Assembly (NCBI RefSeq): GCF_900476375.1
Contig: NZ_UPPP01000063.1
Span: 30,851-94,850, forward strand
Reading direction: 5' to 3'
Source: Allolucifera butyrica
GTDB taxonomy: Bacteria; Bacillota; Negativicutes; Sporomusales; UPPP01
DNA length: 64,000 nucleotides
Both the position numbers and the translations under genes were made by a program. This document shows positions 1 through 9,886 of the stretch, piece by piece (within the stretch, counting starts at the first letter, position 1; every line of letters starts with the position of its first letter). The notes beneath the pieces are model-generated. The model was not told where the DNA came from. It made no database searches and saw only the letters and a list, made by a program, of their open reading frames with translations.

Positions 1-348
1 CGCATCTGCAGCATATTCCGGCAGGCAGCTGAAAATGATATTGTTTTGAATGATATGGCGGAAGTGAAGCTGGAGTTTTTGAACACTGCCTACGAAATAG
101 ATCTGATCAAGAAACTGGGACAATATCCGGAGGAAATTGCCGCCGCCGCTGCCGAACGGGCTCCCCATCATATTGCCAGATATGCCCATGAATTAGCCTC
201 TTTATTTCATACTTTCTATAATCAATGCCGCATAATCGGTGTGGAACCCGGATTGGCGGCGGCACGACTGGCGATGGTAGCCGCTGTTCGGGATACACTT
301 TGCCACGCATTGACTATTTTGGGCGTGTCTGCGCCGGAAAAGATGTAA
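1..348 (+). CDS. argS: Arginyl-tRNA synthetase, C-terminal part (truncated by window edge)
   Basis: The frame is open from base 1 and ends at 348, giving about 115 residues of a protein that begins outside the window. The sequence matches the DALR anticodon-binding domain at the C-terminus of class I arginyl-tRNA synthetase: a helical segment with HHIARYAHELASLFHTFYNQC, followed by the usual short end after an arginine/valine-rich helix. The enzyme charges tRNA-Arg in the cytoplasm. The position directly upstream of rpoE and pyrG is a common Firmicute arrangement. The catalytic domain cannot be judged from here. Confidence 0.9.
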   Translation, partial: RICSIFRQAAENDIVLNDMAEVKLEFLNTAYEIDLIKKLGQYPEEIAAAAAERAPHHIARYAHELASLFHTFYNQCRIIGVEPGLAAARLAMVAAVRDTLCHALTILGVSAPEKM

Positions 349-418
349 AAAAAGAGGAATTTGCGTCCGCGTGAGGAATAATACCAAAAATATTTTTACG
401 GCGGAGGTAACAACTACT

Positions 419-781
419 ATGGCGGATAGAACAAGATTGCAATCGGAAGTTGATTTAGCATACAAAATTCTGCAGCAGACAGGACATTCGCTGTATTTCC
501 GGGAACTAATCAGTCAAGTGTTAAACAGTAAGCAGGAGAAAGTTTACTCCATGGCTCACGCCATAGCGGAAGTCCATACTCAGATTAATATGGACAGCCG
601 CTTTATGCATATGGGGAAGGGAATGTGGGGGTTAACCGAATGGATGCCGCAGCGCGGGGTCCGTTACATGGAAGAAACAGCGGCTACGACATCGGACAGT
701 CACCGGCGGCGGGAAAAACTGCTGGCCGAAATTCAGCAGGATTATGCCGCCACCGCAATGGAAGCGGAAGAACACGAATAA
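419..781 (+). CDS. rpoE: RNA polymerase delta subunit (HARE-HTH domain)
   Basis: A protein of 120 residues. The N-terminal ~75 residues have the HARE-HTH winged-helix pattern of the delta subunit (GHSLYFRELISQVL, then a conserved GKGMWGLTEW strand), followed by a short charged tail that is much less acidic than in Bacillus. Delta binds core RNA polymerase and alters promoter and nucleic-acid release behaviour. The ATG at 419 is chosen because GGAGGT at 403-408 sits 10 bases upstream; an in-frame GTG at 371 has no comparable site. The place immediately before pyrG is the classical one for rpoE. Confidence 0.88.
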   Translation: MADRTRLQSEVDLAYKILQQTGHSLYFRELISQVLNSKQEKVYSMAHAIAEVHTQINMDSRFMHMGKGMWGLTEWMPQRGVRYMEETAATTSDSHRRREKLLAEIQQDYAATAMEAEEHE

Positions 782-871
782 GCGTTGTTATTGGAAGTAG
801 TAATCTTCCCTATTGACACCGTCTGACAAAAAGGGTAAACTTATATGGTTGAAAATGCAAGAGTAATTTAG

Positions 872-2503
<1,632 letters not shown>

Positions 2504-2508
2504 GGCGG

Positions 2509-2541
2509 ATAGACTGTTGGACATTCCAACAGTCTATTTTT
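2509..2541 (+). terminator. Rho-independent terminator after pyrG
   Basis: A perfect 13-bp stem (2509-2521 with 2525-2537) around a 3-base loop, followed by a T run. It begins six bases after the pyrG stop codon. Confidence 0.9.
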
Positions 2542-2612
2542 GCTATGATGAGGGATACTAGCGGAAGAAGGATTCTCTGCCCGGTGTACCTACCATTTAA
2601 AGGAGGGTTTTC

Positions 2613-3542
2613 ATGTATAAACGTTCAGTCGTATTGGTGATTGCTTTTATTGTGCTGCTTTCGTTGGTTGCGGCGGCTTTTGCCGTTCCCGCCCTGAGAC
2701 ACCGCGGCCAAAGCAGCGGGGGGAAAATTGCCGTTATCTATGTTGACGGTGTTATCATGGGCGGACGGGGAGAAAGCACGCTGCTAACGCAGAACGGCGG
2801 TACGGACAATCTGATCCGGCAGCTTCACCAGGCCCGGGATGACAAAGACGTGCGAGCCGTTATCCTGCGTATTAACAGCCCCGGCGGCAGTGTACCCGCG
2901 ACCCAGGAGGTGGGTGAGGAAATACTGAAATTGCGCCGGACCGGCAAAATTGTCGTTACTTCCATGGGGGATATGGCCGCTTCCGGCGGTTACTGGCTGG
3001 CGGCAGTCACGGATAAGATTTATGCGAATCCCGCTACGCTGACGGGAAGTATCGGCGTATATATGCCCTATGCCAATTGGCAGGAGCTTTATAAAAAAAT
3101 CGGTGTTTATCAGGAAAAAATTAAAAGTGGTCCCCATAAGGACATTTTATCCCCCGAAAGGCCCATGACACCGGAAGAACGGGCGATTATCCAGAACATG
3201 GTCAACGATATGTACGAACAATTTGTGAAGGTTGTCGCCGAGGGACGGAAAATGGATCCCGCTAAAGTAAGGCAATTAGCCGACGGCAGGATTTACACGG
3301 GGCGTCAGGCTAAGGACCTGGGATTGGTGGATGAACTGGGAAATTTATATGATGCGATTGCCGGTACGGCGCAACTGGCAGGAATTCATGGAAAGCCCCA
3401 AATCGTCGAATATGGCAAAACCAATCCGTGGTCTGTATTGTTTGGCGCCAATAACCAGCTGAATCTGGAGCAATTGCTGCAGCGGCAGTTCCAGGGCGAT
3501 TTACCGGTTACAGCGCCACTGGCAATGCCGGTAAGATGGTAG
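2613..3542 (+). CDS. sppA: Signal peptide peptidase SppA, short form
   Basis: A 309-residue S49 family serine protease that clears cleaved signal peptides at the membrane. One N-terminal transmembrane helix (about 5-25) anchors an extracytoplasmic ClpP-like domain. The candidate catalytic dyad is Ser124 in DMAASGGYW and Lys176 in KSGPHKD, 52 residues apart, the same spacing as the Ser/Lys pair of the Bacillus enzyme. This is the short Gram-positive form, half the size of E. coli SppA. It is followed after 10 bases by a Yip1-domain gene and then a lipoprotein gene, so the three may form an envelope operon. Confidence 0.93.
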   Translation: MYKRSVVLVIAFIVLLSLVAAAFAVPALRHRGQSSGGKIAVIYVDGVIMGGRGESTLLTQNGGTDNLIRQLHQARDDKDVRAVILRINSPGGSVPATQEVGEEILKLRRTGKIVVTSMGDMAASGGYWLAAVTDKIYANPATLTGSIGVYMPYANWQELYKKIGVYQEKIKSGPHKDILSPERPMTPEERAIIQNMVNDMYEQFVKVVAEGRKMDPAKVRQLADGRIYTGRQAKDLGLVDELGNLYDAIAGTAQLAGIHGKPQIVEYGKTNPWSVLFGANNQLNLEQLLQRQFQGDLPVTAPLAMPVRW

Positions 3543-3552
3543 GTGGGACAGT

Positions 3553-4131
3553 ATGGGAAAATTTATGGAATTGATTTATGATGTGCTCTTTAGTCCCGGC
3601 AAGGCTTTTCCGGAAATTGCGGCGGGACGGTACGTCCGGTACAGTCTGGCGGCGATGCTGCTTAGTATTATTATTCCGCTGGGAGCGATTTACCTGGCCT
3701 TAAAAACAGCCGGACTGCCGCAGGCCGTTCATGTGGTCATAGTGATTCAGGTTTTAGGCAGTCTGATTGTATGGTTTTTGGGGGCTGCCGTTTGGAATCT
3801 GGTAGCAGAATTTTTCGGTGGCAGGGGAACGGGACTGGGACTTTTCACGGCTCTCGGGTTCGCTCAATTGCCCCGGATTTTTTTGGTACCCCTGGGCGTT
3901 CTGTCGATGGTACTGCCCGCAGAGATTCGGTCTTTCTGGCTGGCCGCGACGGGGCTCGTCGTTTTATTTTGGACCCTGACCCTGGATGTGTATGCCATCC
4001 GGGGAGCGTATACTTTCTCCGTGGCTAAAGCGGTATTGGTGCTGCTGACGCCATTATTGGCAATGATTATTATGATGATTATGGTAATTGCCTTTATGAG
4101 TGTAAGTTTTCTTCATTTTGTTAAATTATGA
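3553..4131 (+). CDS. Yip1-domain integral membrane protein
   Basis: 192 residues with the Yip1 family start (LIYDVLFSPGKAFPEIA, where an amphipathic helix precedes the membrane part) followed by five likely transmembrane segments at roughly 28-50, 60-85, 95-120, 125-145 and 155-182. Bacterial Yip1 proteins have no firmly assigned biochemical function. The gene begins 10 bases after sppA and ends 26 bases before a lipoprotein gene, which suggests a role in the cell envelope. That role is an inference from context only. Confidence 0.75.
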   Translation: MGKFMELIYDVLFSPGKAFPEIAAGRYVRYSLAAMLLSIIIPLGAIYLALKTAGLPQAVHVVIVIQVLGSLIVWFLGAAVWNLVAEFFGGRGTGLGLFTALGFAQLPRIFLVPLGVLSMVLPAEIRSFWLAATGLVVLFWTLTLDVYAIRGAYTFSVAKAVLVLLTPLLAMIIMMIMVIAFMSVSFLHFVKL

Positions 4132-4157
4132 TTTGCTTTTGAGGATTGGGAGAGAAA

Positions 4158-6524
4158 ATGAGAAGTTATGAGATACTACAGCGGGGTGGCTGGATTTTGC
4201 GGTCCCTGCTCATTGTTGTCCTGGTAACCGGGTGTTCCCGGAATCCGGCGCAGCCGGTAGCCGGTTTGACTGCTCTTAAACCGGAGGCAGCGCAGCAGTG
4301 GGGCTTGCCTAAATATATAAAAATGGAGGGACCCGGTAATGAATACCGGGTTCTTACGCATCAAAGAAGTGGTAGCGGCGACGGCGATTGGCTGGAACTG
4401 GCCGCGGGTGAACAAGGACAAATTGAATACTTTCAAACGGTTTCCGCTGCGGGAGGGGAGGGGATTTACCGGTTACAGTTTCTTTCCACCCAGGGAACCG
4501 GAAGAATTAAGGTAAGCGCTTTAAGCGCGGCCGGACAGGAAATCGGGACGGTAGGGTGGGTCTATACCGGTCCGCTGTCGCCCCCGGATTCGGCAACAAA
4601 ATGGCTGGATATGCGTTACCAAACTAATTATCAGGGAGGCTGGCTTACGGCGCGGCCTAATTTAGCGCAGATCATAGCCCGGGAATGGCCACAGCTTGAT
4701 TTAAAACAAGTGGCGGCGTATCGGCTGGCTGTGGAAGCCGGGCAGGGACAACACGTCATGATTGCCCGGTTTAAAACTAAAAGTCCGGGTATCCGGCTGC
4801 AACCCCGGCAGAGCGCCTATGCGACGGTATTGGGTGATACGGTGAATTTGCAAACAGAGGTGAAAAATATGACCGGGCAGCCCATTTACCGGCCCGTTTT
4901 TACGTTGATGGAACCGGAAGGGTATGGCCTGGTAGCTAAAGGGCAGACTTCGCAAACCCTGGATGTGCTGGCTCCCGGTGAAAAGCGGATCCTAACCTGG
5001 AAAGTAAAAGCGCAGCGGCCGGACCTGGTTAATGGCGGCAAACCTTGGCTGGTGCACTTTACGGCCAATGGGGAGGCTTTGGACGGACAAATCGCTGTTA
5101 CTGTTTCGGACCCCCGGCCGGGCAAAATTTATTATGTAATGACGGAAGACTTGGAACCAATTGACGCGGCCGGTTATCCCAAGGCATGGGGCAATCAGGA
5201 TGGTTGGCTGGAACCACAGGAGCTTTATGTGCAACTGGTGGAGAAATCGGAAGCCTTGAATCAGATAGCGAATAAATATGGCGCCAAGTGGACCCATTAT
5301 ATAGCCTGGACAGCCATAAAAGCTGCCGAGTGGGCGGAGGGACAATCGACCTCTCACGAATGGACGGCAATGGTAACAGCAATGAAAAAATCGGTCCAGA
5401 CCCAGTCTACATACGGCCACGAATATGCGGTTCATCTTCATAGCGACTATGATCCCGATTTGCAGGGAAACTTCCTGTCCTATAATCCTGCCGTGGATGG
5501 ATTCTGGGCTAATCATTTGAAACACGGCTGGGCCCATGTTGTTTCGGCGGAGGGGAATTTTAACGATAACAATAGCCGGACGGGACTTTTATATAAATAT
5601 AAAAAAATCCTTGATAAATTAGAAGCTAATTCGGGGCAGGGCGACATCATTACTGCCAGGGCCGGTTCTTTCGATTTTGGTTCGGGCAGCGCCGACGAGG
5701 CGATGAGCGTCCGGGCGTATCATAAAGTAGGCCTTTGGGGCAGCAGTGATGCCGACGGCAATAATGGCGGTCTTACCGCCGGCGATTATGGACGTGAAAT
5801 CTATTTAACCAAGCCGGACGATATAGACCATTCCGCCACTGATTTGTCTCGTACCGGATTGGTAGAATTTCGCCCCACGCCACGCCGGTTTATTGCTTAT
5901 GACAAGGACAGTGCCGCCGCTATGAACGCCAAAGCAGATGCCGGCATGGAACGGTTTACCGACAAGGGAACGGTGAAACCGGGTGTTCACGCCATTATCG
6001 GGTTTACTCATGCCATGTTTGTTATGGGGAACGGCGACTGGCATAGTCTGTCGGGTGGACAGTTTCAGGCAATTCAGGACCATTTGCACTATCTGAAGGA
6101 GCATTATGTTAAACAGGGAACCTTGGTTTTTGCAACGGCCAGCGAACTGGTTAAAGCCTATTTGGATTACTATACTCCCCGGCCTGTCGTTGTGTATGGT
6201 CCCATTAAAAGTTCCGGTTCCGGCATGACCGAATACAAGCTGCAGGTGTTAGGACGGGATATACCAATTGATGCCGGTCATGCTCATGCTGTTACGGTGA
6301 AGTATCCGTTGTATTTAAGAGACAGTGCTTATAAAATCAGTATTCAAAAGAACGGGAAAACGATTTATTCAACCTGGGGCTTGCCGACGCCTTTTAATGA
6401 TGTGGCATTTACTTTGAATGACGGACAGGCGGTATACACTATGAAGGTATATCATAACCGCTGGATTTATCGCTTAGTCGAGACACTCCGGGATGTCAAA
6501 GCAAAATTGCTAAAAATATTCTAA
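4158..6524 (+). CDS. Large lipoprotein, possible NodB-like deacetylase-fold domain; function unknown
   Basis: I do not recognise a characterised family. From the ATG at 4158 (purine-rich GGGAGAG just upstream; an in-frame TTG at 4146 lacks one) the protein has 788 residues. A type II signal sequence ends in a lipobox with Cys26. Residues about 30-300 look like beta-sandwich domains (NPAQ...; later VKNMTGQPIYRPVFTL, resembling NPCBM/CARDB-type folds). Residues about 325-660 contain motifs reminiscent of carbohydrate esterase 4 (NodB-like) barrels: MTEDLE near 328, HLHSD near 426, RAGSFDFG near 501 and a late ATASELVKAYLDYY segment. A short beta-rich tail follows. The deacetylase-fold reading is an inference; metal ligands are not certain. 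It sits between the sppA-Yip1 pair and spo0F. Confidence 0.6.
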   Translation: MRSYEILQRGGWILRSLLIVVLVTGCSRNPAQPVAGLTALKPEAAQQWGLPKYIKMEGPGNEYRVLTHQRSGSGDGDWLELAAGEQGQIEYFQTVSAAGGEGIYRLQFLSTQGTGRIKVSALSAAGQEIGTVGWVYTGPLSPPDSATKWLDMRYQTNYQGGWLTARPNLAQIIAREWPQLDLKQVAAYRLAVEAGQGQHVMIARFKTKSPGIRLQPRQSAYATVLGDTVNLQTEVKNMTGQPIYRPVFTLMEPEGYGLVAKGQTSQTLDVLAPGEKRILTWKVKAQRPDLVNGGKPWLVHFTANGEALDGQIAVTVSDPRPGKIYYVMTEDLEPIDAAGYPKAWGNQDGWLEPQELYVQLVEKSEALNQIANKYGAKWTHYIAWTAIKAAEWAEGQSTSHEWTAMVTAMKKSVQTQSTYGHEYAVHLHSDYDPDLQGNFLSYNPAVDGFWANHLKHGWAHVVSAEGNFNDNNSRTGLLYKYKKILDKLEANSGQGDIITARAGSFDFGSGSADEAMSVRAYHKVGLWGSSDADGNNGGLTAGDYGREIYLTKPDDIDHSATDLSRTGLVEFRPTPRRFIAYDKDSAAAMNAKADAGMERFTDKGTVKPGVHAIIGFTHAMFVMGNGDWHSLSGGQFQAIQDHLHYLKEHYVKQGTLVFATASELVKAYLDYYTPRPVVVYGPIKSSGSGMTEYKLQVLGRDIPIDAGHAHAVTVKYPLYLRDSAYKISIQKNGKTIYSTWGLPTPFNDVAFTLNDGQAVYTMKVYHNRWIYRLVETLRDVKAKLLKIF

Positions 6525-6620
6525 AATTTTTTCCAAATTTCCAGCTTATGGCAGGATATTTGTCCTAATGTGCGAATAGACATGTAGTGAAGTGTTATAT
6601 GCAGGAAGGAGATTTTTAGG

Positions 6621-7022
6621 ATGTCCACGACGAAAGAAACCGTTCTTGTAATTGATGATCAACCGGCTATCAGGCGGCTATTGACCGAGGTATTAAGTGA
6701 AAGCGGTTATATGGTAGCGACAGCATCTGACGGTTATGAAGGATTACAAAAGGCAAAAGAACTGAAACCTGCGCTCATATTGATGGACATGAAAATGCCG
6801 GGAATGGATGGAATTGAGACTTTAAAGGAATTACGGCGTTTAGGCCAGGGTGATAAAGTAGTAATGATGACCGCTTATGGCGAATTGGACCTGGTAAATG
6901 AAGCAAGAGAAATTGGCGCCTATGCCTATATTACCAAACCATTCGACATTATAGCACTTTGCCGGATGATTCAGGAATTTATTGATGGCAGCGGCGACAA
7001 CTGCAAATTAATGATCGGTTAG
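6621..7022 (+). CDS. spo0F: Spo0F-like single-domain response regulator
   Basis: 133 residues forming only a receiver domain. The acidic pocket (IDDQP at 11-12), phospho-acceptor Asp56 in ILMDMKMPGMDG, switch Thr84 (MMTAYGE) and Lys106 (YITKPFD) are all present, and there is no output domain. In spore formers Spo0F is the intermediate phosphoryl carrier of the sporulation phosphorelay between sensor kinases and Spo0B/Spo0A. The gene follows pyrG by only three inserted genes, which matches the rpoE-pyrG-spo0F order of Bacillus. The role in a phosphorelay is inferred from this order and the sequence type. Confidence 0.82.
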   Translation: MSTTKETVLVIDDQPAIRRLLTEVLSESGYMVATASDGYEGLQKAKELKPALILMDMKMPGMDGIETLKELRRLGQGDKVVMMTAYGELDLVNEAREIGAYAYITKPFDIIALCRMIQEFIDGSGDNCKLMIG

Positions 7023-7031
7023 TGATATGAC

Positions 7032-7058
7032 AAACGCCTGTCGGGGCGTTTTCTTTTT
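7032..7058 (+). terminator. Terminator after spo0F-like gene
   Basis: A 7-bp stem (AAACGCC at 7032-7038 with GGCGTTT at 7045-7051) followed by a T-rich tract, ten bases after the stop codon. Confidence 0.75.
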
Positions 7059-7059
7059 G

Positions 7060-7215
7060 CTGAAAGTAACTAAGACCCTTTGGGTCTTTCTTACAGTAAA
7101 AGAAAGTATAACTTCGGGATATTCTTATACAAGCCGTTTTTCGTGAAATGCCGAAAAGTAAAATACTTTCTTCCTGCTTAAAGACCTTTTAGGTCTTTCT
7201 TGGCAGGAATTCTTT
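7060..7215. repeat. Hairpin-rich intergenic stretch with two AAAGACC-type palindromes
   Basis: No gene was seen here. Two short palindromes of the same family occur: AAGACCC / GGGTCTT at 7072-7088 and AAAGACCT / AGGTCTTT at 7180-7198, each followed by CTT. Between them GAAAGTATA near 7103 and TACTTTC near 7164 can also pair. Related hairpins occur near 9027, 20075, 26980, 28275 and 45292-45355. Confidence 0.6.
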
Positions 7216-7248
7216 CCTTTTTGACGAAATGTTGAAAGGAAGGGAGAG

Positions 7249-7890
7249 GTGGATATGGTGATTCGCACAAGTTCAACGCTGGCCTTGTATTGCCACCATT
7301 GTGGTAAGATTCAACTGCATGACGTATCCTTATTCACTCTTAGGGGTTCCGGCAATCAAAGGCTTTTTTGCAGTTGCGGCTGTGCACAGGCGGATATTTC
7401 GGCAATAGGACATCACCAGTATTTGTTGAATATTCCTTGTGTATTATGTGAAACCAATCATCTTCTCTGCCTTGACAACAGGAAAATATGGCGTGTCCCC
7501 ATGGAAAAAATTTATTGCAGCAAAGAAAATTTGGAGTTGGGTCTAATCGGGGAGCGGCAGGCTGTGGAACAGATGATTGAACATTATAAACAGGCGTGCG
7601 AAGATCTGTTTCGGGAAGCCAACTATGATGAGGACGATGTTGACGATCCCCAGTTGATGTTTGAAATGTTAAATCAACTGCATGATATAGCGGAAAAAGG
7701 CGGCTTGCAATGTTCCTGCGGCAGTATCGACATTGAGGCTCAGGTTTTTCCGGAGTGCATTGACCTTTGGTGCCGGCAATGCGGCGGCCATTTGACAGTG
7801 CGGGCCGGGGATGAAGCGGACTTAGCCCGGATTAAGGCCCTGAAGCGGATTGAGTTGATCCCGCCACGCCGGTTTCATCATAAAACATAA
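7249..7890 (+). CDS. Cysteine-rich zinc-ribbon-type hypothetical protein
   Basis: 213 residues from the GTG at 7249; an in-frame ATG at 7255 is equally plausible because the long purine stretch AAGGAAGGGAGAGG serves either. I do not recognise a characterised family. Visible are paired cysteines at 15/18 (YCHHCG), 41/43/45 (CSCGC), 64/67 (CVLC), 74, and two more pairs near the C-terminus (CSCG and CRQCGG), a pattern expected of two or three zinc ribbons. The middle (about 90-150) is acidic and helical. It is monocistronic with its own terminator. A nucleic-acid or protein-binding role is possible but not shown. Confidence 0.6.
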   Translation: MDMVIRTSSTLALYCHHCGKIQLHDVSLFTLRGSGNQRLFCSCGCAQADISAIGHHQYLLNIPCVLCETNHLLCLDNRKIWRVPMEKIYCSKENLELGLIGERQAVEQMIEHYKQACEDLFREANYDEDDVDDPQLMFEMLNQLHDIAEKGGLQCSCGSIDIEAQVFPECIDLWCRQCGGHLTVRAGDEADLARIKALKRIELIPPRRFHHKT

Positions 7891-7903
7891 ATAGAGATTG
7901 CTT

Positions 7904-7940
7904 AAACGGATCAGCCATAACGGCGAAGATCCGTTTTTTT
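7904..7940 (+). terminator. Terminator after zinc-ribbon gene
   Basis: A 9-bp stem (AAACGGATC at 7904-7912 with GATCCGTTT at 7928-7936) closing a 15-base loop, ending in a T run. Confidence 0.75.
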
Positions 7941-8113
7941 GTATTTTCCAATATAGGGACAGGTCTCCCGCAGTAAGCGGAGGGGGTCTTTCTTGTCATG
8001 ATTAATTTGGTAAATCATCCAATTTGAGGAAATGAATGTATAAATGCGGAATTGTCCGTTTATGCTATAAGCGGTTGTACCGCTTTCTATTTCGCTTAAT
8101 GGAGTGATTGCAT

Positions 8114-9028
8114 TTGCAGAAAAATATCATAAAGAAAAAGAATGTGTTGCTTGCCGCCGTCATGATCCTGGCAGGCAGCGCAGCCATACTGATGGCAGGC
8201 AGCGAATGGATTCAATTTCATCCTGCCGCGCCGGCTTATCAGCAACCGTTCAGTGAACCGGCAGTCCGGGAACAACCCATTACTTCCGCCCTTCCGTTAC
8301 GAGCTAAAAAGGAACCGGCGGCTGGGCCGGTGCTAAAAAAACACATAGTGCAAAATGGTGAGACCCTTTCCGGAATTGCCGGGCTATACCATATTGATGT
8401 AGACACAATTCTCGGGGCCAATCCGGAAGCGGGAGAAATGATTCATCCAGGGGAAGAACTGATTATTCTACCCGCCCAAGGTATTTTGCATACTGTGAAG
8501 CAGGGAGAAACAATATGGGATCTTGCCAGGCTATATGAGATTCAAGTTAATGAAATAGAAAAAGTGAATCATAGGACGGATGATAAAATTTTGCCGGGCG
8601 AGAAATTATTTATTCCCGGCGGCCGGCCGAGAACGGCCAATGCTGTTTCCCGGGCAGCCGTCAACCGGTTTCTTTGGCCGACCCAAGGGACAATATCCTC
8701 ACCGTTCGGTTACCGCTGGGGCAAGCTGCACGCCGGAGTGGACATCGCCAATGATGCCGGGACTGTAGTGCGGGCTGCCGGCTATGGCAAGGTCATCTTT
8801 ACCGGCTGGTATGGTGATTACGGGTATGCCGTCATGATTGACCATGGTCAAAATCTGGTTACGCTGTATGGTCATTTGTCACGGTATATGGTTGGTGTGG
8901 GGCAGTATGTACGAGCCGGGCAAGTCATTGCATACATGGGTAGTACAGGCAATTCGACCGGCCCTCATTTGCATTTTGAAGTGCGCCGGAATGGTCAGCC
9001 GATCAATCCGCTGACTGTTTTGCCGTGA
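8114..9028 (+). CDS. Cell-wall endopeptidase with two LysM repeats and M23 domain
   Basis: From the TTG at 8114 (GGAG at 8101-8104, nine bases upstream; an upstream in-frame TTG at 8108 is too close) the protein has 304 residues. An N-terminal membrane anchor or signal segment lies at about 9-28. Two LysM peptidoglycan-binding repeats follow (IVQNGETLSGIAGLY and TVKQGETIWDLARLY), then an M23 zinc endopeptidase domain. The zinc ligands are visible as His206 in HAGVD and His285/His287 in HLHFE. Such enzymes cut peptide bridges in peptidoglycan, or act as NlpD-like amidase activators when degenerate; here the ligands look intact. The gene is alone, between two terminators. Confidence 0.9.
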   Translation: MQKNIIKKKNVLLAAVMILAGSAAILMAGSEWIQFHPAAPAYQQPFSEPAVREQPITSALPLRAKKEPAAGPVLKKHIVQNGETLSGIAGLYHIDVDTILGANPEAGEMIHPGEELIILPAQGILHTVKQGETIWDLARLYEIQVNEIEKVNHRTDDKILPGEKLFIPGGRPRTANAVSRAAVNRFLWPTQGTISSPFGYRWGKLHAGVDIANDAGTVVRAAGYGKVIFTGWYGDYGYAVMIDHGQNLVTLYGHLSRYMVGVGQYVRAGQVIAYMGSTGNSTGPHLHFEVRRNGQPINPLTVLP

Positions 9029-9061
9029 TAAGAAAAACCGCTTAACGCGGTTTTTCTTATC
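9027..9061. terminator. Bidirectional-looking terminator after LysM/M23 gene
   Basis: A perfect 15-bp stem (9027-9041 with 9047-9061) around a 5-base loop; the first bases overlap the stop codon. The AAAAACCGC / GCGGTTTTT core matches the dispersed hairpin family of this window, so it may be a family member recruited as a terminator. Confidence 0.85.
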
Positions 9062-9121
9062 AGTATAACTTGCAGTTGCAGTGGTGATAATAAATTGTAC
9101 CTTCATAACGGAGTGAGCACA

Positions 9122-9505
9122 ATGGCATACATCATTGCCTGTCTGATGGCATCCCTCAGTTTTCTGATTAATAAGGTTTTACTCCGGTATTTGGGAATGT
9201 CAGTCATTATCAGTCTTAGTCCGGCCGTGGAAGAGGGGGCGAAAACTCTTTTAGCGTATTATTTGGGAGCCGATGTACTGGCGACCCATATTCTGTTCGG
9301 TTTATTAGAGGCGGGTTATGATTGGATACAAAACCGGCACGGCGGATTACCGGCGGCCTTACTTAGTATTGGCGGCCATACTTTGTTCGGATTATTGACG
9401 GTAGAAGCGGCAGTTCTGACAGGCAGCATCTGGCTGGGAATGGCAGTTGCCCTGATAGCTCATCTGGCTTGGAATGTGACGGTAATTCGAATCTCTAGTT
9501 CCTGA
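9122..9505 (+). CDS. Small PrsW/CPBP-like integral membrane protein
   Basis: 127 residues; ATG at 9122 preceded by GGAGTG at 9110-9115. Four hydrophobic segments. Conserved-looking membrane motifs are EEGAKT near residue 35, HILFGLLEAGYD near 55, GGHTLFG near 83 and HLAWN near 113. The EE pair followed by two or more membrane-embedded histidines resembles the glutamate/histidine sets of PrsW and CPBP intramembrane proteases, but the protein is about half the usual length. Protease activity is therefore an inference. It lies directly upstream of fin, which raises the possibility of a forespore role. Confidence 0.5.
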   Translation: MAYIIACLMASLSFLINKVLLRYLGMSVIISLSPAVEEGAKTLLAYYLGADVLATHILFGLLEAGYDWIQNRHGGLPAALLSIGGHTLFGLLTVEAAVLTGSIWLGMAVALIAHLAWNVTVIRISSS

Positions 9506-9520
9506 AGGGAGCGGGACTCT

Positions 9521-9760
9521 ATGAAAATTTATTATATTTGCGAATTTTGCGGCGACCCGATTGATACCCTGGAAATTGACCAAATTGATGAAGCCCGGTT
9601 TGGGTTTGACTGCTTGACGGGGGAAGAACGTCAGGATATAATAAAAATTGATTCGCTGACCAATAGCATTCAGGTACAGTCATTGTGTGACCAGTGCATT
9701 GAAGCGTTGGGACTGGCAGAGGAAGAGCCGGTAATTTTCCAGACCGGATATTTGCATTGA
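9521..9760 (+). CDS. fin: Anti-sigma-F factor Fin family protein
   Basis: 79 residues resembling Bacillus Fin (YabK): a zinc-binding pair Cys7/Cys10 in YICEFCG, the family signature FGFDCLTGEERQDII, and a second pair Cys56/Cys59 in LCDQC. Fin is made in the forespore and inhibits sigma-F, helping the switch to sigma-G. In Bacillus the gene lies directly upstream of mfd, exactly as here, which is strong support. GGGAG precedes the ATG. The stop codon lies in the first copy of a four-copy 10-bp tandem repeat. Confidence 0.85.
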   Translation: MKIYYICEFCGDPIDTLEIDQIDEARFGFDCLTGEERQDIIKIDSLTNSIQVQSLCDQCIEALGLAEEEPVIFQTGYLH

Positions 9761-9790
9761 TTTGCATTGATTTGCATTGATTTGCATTGA
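9751..9790. repeat. Perfect 4 x 10-bp tandem repeat
   Basis: The unit TTTGCATTGA occurs four times without a mismatch. The first copy encodes the last residues and TGA stop of fin, so changes in copy number would alter only the 3' untranslated region. Confidence 0.95.
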
Positions 9791-9802
9791 AGAAAATGGA
9801 TT

Positions 9803-9837
9803 AAAGGGCTTTAGCACCAGGCTAAAGCCCTTTTTGA
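9803..9837 (+). terminator. Terminator after fin
   Basis: A perfect 13-bp stem (9803-9815 with 9821-9833) around a 5-base loop, followed by T bases. Confidence 0.88.
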
Positions 9838-9886
9838 CAGTGCCTGAAAATCCTGTCGGCGGGGAAATTACAGATTCTGGCGGTTT

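Noticed and set aside
9751..9790. CRISPR-like repeat array
   Set aside because: Units are 10 bp, directly adjacent and without spacers, so it is a simple tandem repeat.
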